A stretch of DNA of 64,000 bases, taken from contig NC_091966.1 of NCBI RefSeq assembly GCF_036711975.1, positions 36,463,501 to 36,527,500 on the forward strand, written 5' to 3'. Source of the DNA: Onthophagus taurus (taxonomy: Eukaryota; Arthropoda; Insecta; Coleoptera; Scarabaeidae). Both the position numbers and the translations under genes were made by a program. The notes beneath the pieces were generated by a model that was not told where the DNA came from, made no database searches, and saw nothing but the letters and a program-made list of their open reading frames with translations. This document shows, in pieces, positions 61,701 to 64,000 of the stretch; position 1 is the stretch's first letter, and every line of letters starts with the position of its first letter.

Positions 61701-62863
61701 TTTATAAGAGTTTTGATGATTAAAAGCTCTTTTCTTATACGGTAATTAATTTAAAATAAGACTTTACAACGATTTTTGATTAATACTGCTATGATTTATT
61801 TCTGGAACCCCAAACTTCTCTTTTTATGGATTAGTAGAACCCAGGTTGAGAAAATTGGATTATTAGTACAGATATTTAGAAAACTTGCCATGAATTAGAA
61901 TTTTTTGAAGTATTTGAGCTATTTGACCAGACAAGATTTAATCTAAATATGTTAATCTTGATTTTTTAATTTTAGATTTTCTTACTTTCTAAAAAAAAAC
62001 TATGCGGAAACCGAAACTAATTCCTGATGATCCTGTGCTTGTTAGATAATAATCACGTTAAATTACACGAGTTAAAATTTCCATTCGAAATAATGATTGA
62101 GAAAAAAAAAATTAAGACCCAATAGCAGACGGGGATCAATAACAAGCTTTATGATAGGAACATAATGGACCGGCAATTATAGTAATAAACTATCACGACC
62201 AATCGCCACGGCGCGTTGCACCGAAAGAATGTAAATTCATTAAAGTGGCTTTCGCATCTCCTTTTATGTTAACCCGCTAATGAATTATTTCGAGCATTAA
62301 TTAGAGGACGCGTTCGTTTTTTTTTAACTACTCTTTGCGTTGAAGGTCGGATCCTCACGAAGCAAATACACCTGCTGTTTAACTTGTAAACTTGTACCTG
62401 CGCCCGTCCTAATCAAATACAATTCCGGTCTATCTCGAATATTTTATATCGCGCAAGCAAAGAAAATACGGGAAAAGAACAAAAAGAAATAATCATATAT
62501 TTTCGCCGGTCATAAAATACACTCGACAAAAAAATGTTTTTGTACTATCATTTTTCGCCCTTCCGTCGGTTCTTTACGGGGACACATTTCGTCGGATTTT
62601 CTGCTTCGTTTGATGCGAGGTTCGGGTCGTTGGAAGTGCTTATGTCATCGGAAAAAATGGAATGAGGGTATTTCGGATTTTGACAGCTCAGAGGGGGCGG
62701 TTGCGTAATGACGCGCGCGTAACGTTTCCATTTTTGTTTACGCGTTAGACCCTCATCAGATATTTACGAGGATGACTTTACGCTTTTACCTTTTTGTTGC
62801 AGGTTTCTGTCTCTCCACTGTTATTTGTTCCCGAACTTTAGTTATTGCCCAAGGAAGAGGTGA
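10642..62863 (+). CDS. fng: Fringe, O-fucosylpeptide 3-beta-N-acetylglucosaminyltransferase
   Basis: Fringe is a Golgi type II membrane enzyme that adds GlcNAc to O-fucose on Notch EGF repeats, shifting Notch from Serrate towards Delta signalling at tissue boundaries. The CDS joins 10642-10752, 11936-12181, 13299-13347, 14260-14362, 27498-27645, 41878-41963, 52024-52094, 55408-55502, 56401-56483 and 62803-62863: 1053 nt, 350 residues (Drosophila about 412, vertebrate fringes about 320-380). All splice sites are GT-AG and all phases agree. Residues about 10-27 form the signal anchor. [11 protein letters not shown] opens the catalytic domain, D-D-D at 176-178 binds Mn-UDP-GlcNAc, and P-D-D-V-T-M-G around 262-268 holds the likely catalytic Asp. 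It ends Y-C-P-R-K-R. I chose ATG 10642 for its AAAATG context and because the membrane anchor follows at once; ATG 10633 is also possible. Confidence 0.96.
10753..11935 (+). other. fringe intron 1
   Basis: 1183 bp, mostly AT-rich. The last 200 bp are GC-richer and hold minus-strand open frames that look like chance. No repeat was recognised. Confidence 0.7.
11936..12181 (+). CDS. fng: fringe exon 2
   Basis: Residues 38-119. A variable stem ends in [15 protein letters not shown] and [10 protein letters not shown]. The acceptor lies after a T-rich tract (TGAAG|GGGGCC) and the donor is CAG|GTAAGA. Confidence 0.93.
12182..13298 (+). other. fringe intron 2
   Basis: 1117 bp. No transposon or nested gene was recognised. 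The minus-strand open frame at 12742-12978 has no features I know. Confidence 0.7.
13299..13347 (+). CDS. fng: fringe exon 3
   Basis: Residues 120-136, [16 protein letters not shown], the conserved nucleotide-sugar-binding strand of fringe. It is too short for an ORF scan. Acceptor TTACAG, donor A|GTAAGT. Confidence 0.95.
13348..14259 (+). other. fringe intron 3 with a CA repeat
   Basis: 912 bp. A (CA)n microsatellite lies at about 13858-13875. Nothing else was recognised. Confidence 0.7.
14260..14362 (+). CDS. fng: fringe exon 4
   Basis: Residues 136-170: N-G-H-M-I-N-T-N-C then [10 protein letters not shown] and F-D-T-F-L-E-S, all conserved with Drosophila fringe. The donor is AA|GTAAGT. 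Confidence 0.95.
14363..17759 (+). other. fringe intron 4, first part
   Basis: No transposon was recognised. GC-richer islands lie at about 15470-15920, 16240-16480 and 17270-17430. A TATAAAAG at 15753-15760 is the best TATA-like box, but no transcript can be shown. ORFs at 16206-16814 overlap on both strands and show no family. Confidence 0.5.
17760..18416 (-). pseudogene. RTE-like LINE remnant
   Basis: On the minus strand, going down, the sequence gives a reverse transcriptase connection region ([39 protein letters not shown]), then [12 protein letters not shown], then [18 protein letters not shown]. This order is typical of the 3' part of RTE-type LINEs in insects. Frameshifts and a stop break it. 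It directly abuts the palindromic repeat at 18417. Confidence 0.75.
18417..18620. repeat. CTAG-rich palindrome family, copy 1
   Basis: A palindrome of about 114 bp (18450-18563). Its arms carry repeated CTAG words (AACTAGAACTAACACTAG...), and the inner stem CGGGTTTAGCC...GGCTAAACTCG surrounds a CTTAAG centre. A linker with TATTCAGTGCTAGATTG flanks it on both sides. Confidence 0.85.
18621..20454 (+). other. fringe intron 4, second part
   Basis: Unique-looking sequence. A GC-rich island at about 19640-19880 has TAATTA-type homeodomain words on either side. No gene was recognised. Confidence 0.5.
20455..21048. repeat. CTAG-rich palindrome array with pogo-like right end, copies 2-4
   Basis: Three palindromes lie in a row: 20491-20604, a truncated one at 20626-20702 with a perfect GCCGTGCGT/ACGCACGGC hairpin, and 20743-20866. 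TTATTCAGTGCTAGATTG linkers precede the first and third. The array runs into a right terminus at 21048 (CCGTTATATCGAGG then TTTTACTG, followed by TA), the same terminus as at 55353. I could not find the left terminus. Confidence 0.8.
21051..25084 (+). other. fringe intron 4, third part
   Basis: GC-richer islands lie at 21860-22210 and 22540-22920. From about 24340 to 25080 the sequence becomes a loose array of TCTTGGAAAT-like words, probably a decayed minisatellite. The many small open frames show no family. Confidence 0.45.
25085..25811 (-). pseudogene. LINE remnant (linker and start of reverse transcriptase)
   Basis: The minus strand at 25361-25095 reads ...[21 protein letters not shown] then [13 protein letters not shown], the opening of an RTE-type reverse transcriptase. 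Further upstream on that strand, around 25530, K-P-W-L-S-L-D-I-E resembles the linker before it. Stops break it. The hydrophobic plus-strand frame at 25521-25811 is its antisense shadow. Between the pieces, ATACAGGATGTCTCACG at 25446 looks like a stray foldback-element end. Confidence 0.6.
25812..27497 (+). other. fringe intron 4, last part
   Basis: AT-rich, then a GC-rich island at 26660-27060 that ends in a trinucleotide run (TCG)6 followed by GACGACGA, an inverted trinucleotide repeat at 27013-27038. No gene was recognised. Confidence 0.5.
27498..27645 (+). CDS. fng: fringe exon 5, DDD motif
   Basis: Residues 170-219, [16 protein letters not shown] followed by D-W-Y-L-G-K-P-S. D176-D178 form the metal-binding DxD equivalent needed for transfer. 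Acceptor TTTCAG, donor TCG|GTGAGT. Confidence 0.97.
27646..30790 (+). other. fringe intron 5, first part
   Basis: No transposon was recognised. GC-richer islands lie at 28260-28450, 28600-28900 and 29490-29830, the last with a (TAG)n run at 29830-29843. The small minus-strand frame at 28590-28880 has no family I know. Confidence 0.5.
30791..31541. repeat. Dispersed repeat R, copy 1 (empty-site copy)
   Basis: This block is similar along its length to 33165-34960: AGGTTGGTAATGATCTGGAA starts both, TAGTCGTGTTAGTACTATAT lies in the middle, and GCCACAATATTTTTAA is near the end. At 31331-31345 it reads GGGTAGTATAATCTG with no insertion, where copy 2 carries an 800-bp element. The coding capacity is unclear. 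It is probably an old transposon. Confidence 0.75.
31542..33025 (+). other. fringe intron 5, between repeat R copies
   Basis: AT-rich sequence. No gene or repeat was recognised. A plus-strand open frame at 32501-32749 shows no known family and is probably chance. Confidence 0.5.
33026..33050. repeat. Solitary pogo/Tigger-like terminal repeat
   Basis: TACAGTAAAACCTTGATTAA followed by CGAAC resembles terminal repeats of pogo/Tigger elements and the ends at 52127 and 55353. No matching inverted copy was found downstream. It may be the left end of repeat R. Confidence 0.45.
33165..34960. repeat. Dispersed repeat R, copy 2, carrying an insertion
   Basis: The second copy of repeat R, with an extra internal stretch (about 33430-33600) missing from copy 1. 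It is split by the mariner-like element at 33936-34746. Both flanks continue in register with copy 1. Confidence 0.75.
33936..34746 (-). mobile_element. Mariner-like element, internally deleted, with about 30-bp TIRs
   Basis: The ends are inverted: AGGGTGCGGCAACATAACT at 33937, and its complement finishes at 34745, with similarity continuing about 12 bp further in. The minus strand at 34259-34014 encodes the C-terminal end of an IS630/Tc1/mariner-type transposase: [16 protein letters not shown] then [13 protein letters not shown]. The rest of the transposase is missing, so the element is non-autonomous. Comparison with 31331-31345 suggests a TA target duplication. Confidence 0.85.
34961..35042 (+). 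other. Spacer between repeat R and the palindrome array
   Basis: Short unique-looking sequence; nothing was recognised. Confidence 0.4.
35043..35402. repeat. CTAG-rich palindrome family, tandem copies 5 and 6
   Basis: Two units start 159 bp apart: palindromes at 35067-35176 and 35226-35342, joined by the TTGTTGTATATTTTTATT-type linker. In the first, the centre is replaced by TTTCGTCTTCAGAAAG, a different hairpin. The array ends GAACTAACTAATAAAGAACG, as copy 1 does at 18600. Confidence 0.85.
35403..38464 (+). other. fringe intron 5, middle part
   Basis: GC-rich islands lie at 35530-35800 and 36100-36500. The second contains an (ACG)5 run at 36450-36465 followed by its inverted form. No transposon or gene was recognised; the rest is AT-rich. 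Confidence 0.5.
38465..39175 (+). pseudogene. RTE-like LINE remnant (3' half)
   Basis: The plus strand starts [15 protein letters not shown], then [16 protein letters not shown], the helix after the catalytic box of RTE-type reverse transcriptases. After a frameshift it shows a [11 protein letters not shown] block near 38775-38810 and a tail near 39050-39150 resembling G-R-P...R-W. The catalytic Y-A-D-D itself is absent, so the copy is 5' truncated and dead. Confidence 0.7.
39176..39854 (+). other. fringe intron 5, short unique stretch
   Basis: AT-rich; nothing was recognised. Confidence 0.4.
39855..40508. repeat. Foldback element, 654-bp near-perfect hairpin
   Basis: The left arm starts GTACAGGGTGTCC and the right arm ends GGACACCCTGTAC. 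The arms, about 300 bp each, match almost base for base with a few single-base differences and small indels. They surround a loop of about 45 bp near 40155-40200. It has no coding capacity. The short plus-strand frames here are chance. Confidence 0.93.
40509..41877 (+). other. fringe intron 5, last part
   Basis: No gene or repeat was recognised. A GC-richer island lies at 41190-41340 and a T-rich tract leads to the exon 6 acceptor. Confidence 0.5.
41878..41963 (+). CDS. fng: fringe exon 6
   Basis: Residues 220-248, [20 protein letters not shown], the acceptor-binding core conserved in all fringes. The acceptor reads TTTTCAGCAG|AAG, a NAGNAG tandem, so the first Gln may be included or skipped. 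The donor is AAG|GTAAAT. Confidence 0.96.
41964..43374 (+). other. fringe intron 6, first part
   Basis: A GC-rich island at 41990-42560 is partly open on the plus strand (42223-42498), with no known family. TACAAGGTGTCG near 43140 may be a stray foldback end. Nothing else was recognised. Confidence 0.5.
43375..43505. repeat. CTAG-rich palindrome family, copy 7
   Basis: A palindrome at 43375-43472 with the usual centre (CCGTCTTAAGAGACGC) and a TATTCAGCGTTAGATTG linker after it. The right arm has small deletions. Confidence 0.8.
43536..43829. repeat. Foldback MITE, about 294 bp
   Basis: The left arm (43536 to about 43643, AAGGGATGAAAAACGATGA...) and right arm (about 43723-43829) are inverted copies with roughly 10% differences. 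Each arm carries a CAGTGCTACAATGTTT block. A smaller hairpin (CTAAACTTTAAAGAAGTTTAG-like) lies in the loop. It is non-coding. Confidence 0.85.
43974..45699. mobile_element. Mutator-like non-autonomous element with long TIRs and 9-bp TSD
   Basis: The element starts ACCTATGCGAAGTTAGCCCC and ends with the inverse. The first 65 bp of the two ends are nearly identical, and diverged inversion continues for about 350 bp. It is flanked on both sides by ATGATTATG (43965-43973 and 45700-45708), a 9-bp target duplication. Long TIRs with a 9-bp duplication are the signature of Mutator-like elements. No transposase is visible. A separate MITE sits inside. Confidence 0.88.
44586..45106. mobile_element. MITE nested in the Mutator-like element
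   Basis: It begins CTATACAGGGTGATTCTC and ends GAGAATCACCTGTATAG. The arms are inverted for about 130 bp (CTCATGACGAATAATAACTA against its complement near 45040). It is about 521 bp and non-coding. It interrupts the loop of the host element, so it arrived later. Confidence 0.85.
45709..48230 (+). other. fringe intron 6, middle part
   Basis: No transposon was recognised. A long GC-richer and comparatively word-rich stretch runs from about 46540 to 47930, with overlapping open frames on both strands (46394-46989, 47003-47294) and no protein family. It is a better candidate for regulatory DNA than for a gene. Confidence 0.5.
48231..48480. repeat. CTAG-rich palindrome family, copy 8 (inverted orientation)
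   Basis: The linker appears in reverse (GTTCAATAACAATACACCAC), with a full palindrome at 48308-48420 and partial arms on both sides (48231-48263 and 48436-48480). Confidence 0.8.
48481..48849 (+). other. Spacer before the Penelope-like remnant
   Basis: AT-rich; nothing was recognised with confidence. It may include the 3' end of the Penelope-like element. Confidence 0.35.
48850..49920 (-). pseudogene. Penelope-like element, reverse transcriptase remnant
   Basis: On the minus strand, going down, there is [19 protein letters not shown] (near 49590-49530), a S-V-D-T-T-E-I-T-K block near 49270, then [11 protein letters not shown] (near 49110) and M-P-F-F-D-I-L-V (near 49030). The Y-x-D-D-T-F-V-I box followed by F-D-I/V-L-V is typical of Penelope-like reverse transcriptases rather than LINEs. 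Stops and frameshifts are frequent and no GIY-YIG endonuclease was found. The plus-strand frame at 49694-49900 is antisense. Confidence 0.65.
50277..50306 (-). other. Hammerhead-core-like motif upstream of the Penelope remnant
   Basis: The minus strand reads CTGAAGATGATGCATG, a short imperfect stem, then GAAAA. The order CUGANGA-stem-GAAA is that of a hammerhead ribozyme core. Penelope-like elements are known to carry such ribozymes in their terminal repeats. Helices I and III are not obvious here. Confidence 0.3.
50307..52023 (+). other. fringe intron 6, last part
   Basis: No repeat was recognised. A GC-richer stretch lies at 51240-51540 with open frames but no family. It ends in a T-rich tract before the exon 7 acceptor (TTGTTTCAG). 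Confidence 0.5.
52024..52094 (+). CDS. fng: fringe exon 7
   Basis: Residues 248-272: [24 protein letters not shown] Y-I-I. D263/D264 include the predicted catalytic base. Donor G|GTAAGT. Confidence 0.96.
52205..52413. repeat. CTAG-rich palindrome family, copies 9 and 10a
   Basis: The linker is reversed (CGTTCAATAAAAATATACCA), followed by a full palindrome at 52258-52372 with intact inner arms (CATTCGGGTTTAGCC and GGCTAAACCCGAATG). A second palindrome starts at about 52381 and is cut by the Tc1-type element; its other side appears at 54215. Confidence 0.85.
52414..54213 (-). mobile_element. Tc1-type element with decayed DD34E transposase
   Basis: The ends share CTCAGGTGCAAAAAAA in inverted orientation (52416 and 54211) and are flanked by TA. 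The minus strand carries the transposase: an N-terminal paired helix-turn-helix region at 54016-53624 ([11 protein letters not shown] then the G-S-G-R-K-R linker), a broken middle (53620-53420, F-T-D-E-S-R-F, then a frameshift and a stop), and the C-terminal catalytic part at 53419-53120. There Q-D-N-A-R-P-H and N-P-I-E-H-V-W are 34 residues apart, the DD34E spacing of Tc1. Dead copy, about 1.8 kb. The right half of the interrupted palindrome resumes at 54215. Confidence 0.9.
53120..54016 (-). pseudogene. Tc1 transposase pseudogene
   Basis: Coding remnant of the element above: two open blocks separated by about 200 bp holding at least one frameshift and one stop. The first catalytic Asp is in the damaged middle; the second Asp and the Glu lie in the intact C-terminal block. 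The original protein would have had about 330 residues, usual for Tc1 transposases. Confidence 0.9.
54215..54469. repeat. CTAG-rich palindrome family, copies 10b and 11
   Basis: First comes the right half of the palindrome split by the Tc1-type element (54215-54244), then a TATTCAGTGTTAGACTG linker, a full palindrome at 54288-54410, and the linker again (TATTCAGCGCTAGATTG). The RTE fragment joins just after GAACTAAAAG. Confidence 0.85.
54470..55262 (+). pseudogene. RTE-type LINE, 3' fragment
   Basis: An open stretch up to 55011 reads [15 protein letters not shown], where the usual catalytic A-D-D is S-D-D and upstream domains are missing, then N-M-E-K-S-K-F-M and P-V-M-T-Y-G-S-E-T. After a stop it continues in the other frames with R-G-R-P-P-T-R and [10 protein letters not shown], the usual RTE C-terminus, and ends with TGATGATGA, typical of RTE 3' tails. 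It is 5' truncated, as most LINE inserts are. Confidence 0.85.
55408..55502 (+). CDS. fng: fringe exon 8
   Basis: Residues 272-303: [20 protein letters not shown] and on to L-E-D-Q. Acceptor after a long T-tract, donor CAG|GTAATT. Confidence 0.96.
55503..56400 (+). other. fringe intron 8
   Basis: 898 bp. No repeat was recognised. A short plus-strand open frame at 55862-56080 has no family. Confidence 0.6.
56401..56483 (+). CDS. fng: fringe exon 9
   Basis: Residues 304-331: [21 protein letters not shown]. Acceptor TTTTCCAG, donor CAG|GTAAGA. Confidence 0.96.
56484..57750 (+). other. fringe intron 9, first part
   Basis: A GC-richer stretch at 56510-56790, then AT-rich sequence. No gene or repeat was recognised. 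Confidence 0.5.
57751..58620. repeat. Satellite array, about 7 units of 100-144 bp
   Basis: AGCAATTGATATCACGTTAA or close variants recur, with the phase base at 57757, 57901, 58034, 58159, 58291 and 58508. A shortened unit begins near 58410. Other shared words are CAGGAATTA, ACCAGAGA and TTTACTTAAGC. Units differ by 10-25% and in length, so the array is old. Confidence 0.9.
58621..60132 (-). other. fringe intron 9, middle, with a possible transposon-gene fragment
   Basis: The minus strand at 59191-58946 encodes [20 protein letters not shown] then R-K-R-I. This Cys spacing resembles the N-terminal zinc-binding segment of uncharacterised transposon-linked proteins common in insects. The assignment is weak. 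The rest is AT-rich, with nothing recognised. Confidence 0.35.
60133..61638. mobile_element. Foldback element, 1.5 kb with diverged arms
   Basis: The left end TATACAGGTGTTCATAAT and the right end (CACCCTGTATA at 61628-61638) are inverted. Arms of about 400 bp match in blocks: CTTACCCTCTAAAATGCACC at 60220 against its complement near 61548, and TTTTCTACACAAAAAAG near 60460 against its complement near 61370. The roughly 600-bp middle is unique, with a CTGAAGA...GAAAC motif at 60819-60844 (minus). No transposase was found. Confidence 0.85.
61639..62802 (+). other. fringe intron 9, last part
   Basis: AT-rich, then a GC-richer island at about 62190-62760 just before the last exon, with ACGCGCGCG near 62712. 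No gene was recognised. Confidence 0.5.
62803..62863 (+). CDS. fng: fringe exon 10, C-terminus and stop
   Basis: Residues 331-350: [19 protein letters not shown], then TGA at 62861-62863. It closely matches the end of Drosophila fringe (S-L-H-Y-Q-L-F-P...C-P). Too short for an ORF scan. Confidence 0.96.
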
Positions 62864-63124
62864 AGATGCAAGAAGAAAAAAATTAAATCAACAAAAGAGA
62901 ATGAATACAATGAATATAGAGTATACGTGATGTTAATAAATACATCGATTAAGCTGTGATTATTTTTATACTTTTTTATGTTTTTGGGAAATTATGTAAG
63001 AAATGTAATTAAGCTTTAAAAAAACTATTTTTCTTGGGAAATTTATCTTTTGTAAGATAATGTAAATAAGAGTGTAAAGAATTTGTAAAATCCTAGTCGT
63101 TTAAGATTTAACTTTAAAAATAAA
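62864..63124 (+). terminator. fringe 3' UTR and candidate poly(A) signals
   Basis: AT-rich 3' UTR. AATAAA occurs at about 62935 and again at 63119-63124; later ones lie near 63318 and 63361. Which is used cannot be told from sequence. Confidence 0.5.
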
Positions 63125-64000
63125 ATGAGCAATTTAATAATTTTATAATATAATTTATGTGATACAGACGTTTTTATATGTATAAATAATATAAATCGAT
63201 ATTTTCGTTGGTGCAATAACGTCGTATTATTTATACGCTCGTGACAATCGTAATTTACAATTTATGCGTTTTTGCTCAATTGAAATTCAAACCACAATGT
63301 ACATGTCATTACTTTGTAAATAAATGGATCGGCGAGCGACGTTATAAATTGTTTCAATTAATAAACCGAATTTTTCTCTCCTCCCTTATTACTATTTCTG
63401 GCAATGGGTGTTGATGGAACGCACAATGGGAGTACGGAGTTGGTGACAATTTGAATAAATAGTTCAATTACTAGTTCCGCGGGCCGTATTCACGTCTGCC
63501 GGACACCGCATGTCTGGGAACAAGCAAAAAGGAAGCAACTAATTGGACGTGTTACAAATTGTGGGGACGTGTCTCGTCGAAAATTTAACGCCAATACATT
63601 AAATGAAGGCAATATTTTAACTGTTCTTTATTTGAACTCACCACAAGAATTATAAAAAGGTTACGACAGCAACAAATTATTTATTACCCTTGTTTTTCTA
63701 TCTACTTTACAAGCCGATATCTTCGTCGTCTTTAGAGATAGCGGAATATTAAATACATCACGAGAAAGCATGATCTTCCCTTCATCCAAAACCGGTCGGT
63801 TTTGTCCGTGTTTCGAATATACCTCAAAATTATCAAACTTCAAGTCAGTGTGCAGCGTTTATGGAACCGAATTTAAAAAACAGTTTTATCAATTTGGAAA
63901 GAACACACATTGGGCTATCTAAATGCTTCTGCAACAATGTGATGTACTAAAGTTATATACCATTCTATAGAGCGGAAAATTTCCTATAGGTTCTATGTAG
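63125..64000. other. Downstream of fringe, no gene established
   Basis: Further 3' UTR or intergenic DNA. A minus-strand open frame at 63843-63661 lacks an ATG start and has no family I recognise. It could be an exon of the next gene or chance. Confidence 0.4.

Noticed and set aside
63661..63843. Minus-strand open frame at the right edge
   Set aside because: It lacks an ATG and a recognisable family. It might be an exon of the next gene, but the evidence is too thin to call.

Overview
The window is nuclear DNA of an insect. Genes are split by many short GT-AG introns, the DNA is AT-rich, and the proteins match insect versions of widely conserved genes. A beetle is my best guess from the protein style and repeat mix, but that is inference. 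Four protein-coding genes are supported. (1) On the minus strand, only the first coding exon of an aminoacylase-1-like gene (3255-3357); the rest probably lies beyond the left edge, behind a LINE in its first intron. (2) VhaAC45, the V-ATPase accessory subunit S1 (3918-5092, two exons), starts 560 bp from it, head to head. (3) TAF2, the TFIID subunit with a dead M1-aminopeptidase fold (5554-9804, nine exons, 1179 residues), follows 461 bp later. (4) fringe, the Notch-modifying beta-1,3-N-acetylglucosaminyltransferase, fills the rest of the window: ten coding exons from 10642 to 62863 encode about 350 residues over 52 kb.

The left 10 kb is compact. From 10.6 kb onward almost all DNA is fringe intron. 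Introns 1-3 and 8 are about 1 kb each; introns 4, 5 and 6 are 13.1, 14.2 and 10.1 kb, intron 7 is 3.3 kb and intron 9 is 6.3 kb. Large introns in a developmental gene often carry enhancers. Several GC-richer islands inside them (near 15.6, 19.7, 22.1, 22.7, 26.8, 29.6, 35.6, 36.3, 42.3, 47.5 and 62.5 kb) are candidates, but this cannot be settled from one sequence.

The introns are also a record of mobile DNA. They hold decayed LINE pieces, a Penelope-like reverse transcriptase remnant, a Tc1-type DD34E transposase pseudogene, a 1.7-kb Mutator-like long-TIR element with a 9-bp target duplication and a MITE nested in it, several foldback elements (one a near-perfect 654-bp hairpin), a mariner-like element whose empty site survives in a second repeat copy, a roughly 130-bp satellite array, and a dispersed, partly tandem family of CTAG-rich palindromes. 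The palindromes sit inside elements with pogo-like ends. One such composite makes up nearly all of fringe intron 7, which would otherwise be only about 84 bp.

The points most worth checking are an apparent AT-AC intron at the start of TAF2, the palindrome family with a paired (compensating) base change, the nested composite in fringe intron 7, a NAGNAG acceptor at fringe exon 6, and four hammerhead-core-like motifs, one of them just upstream of the Penelope remnant.
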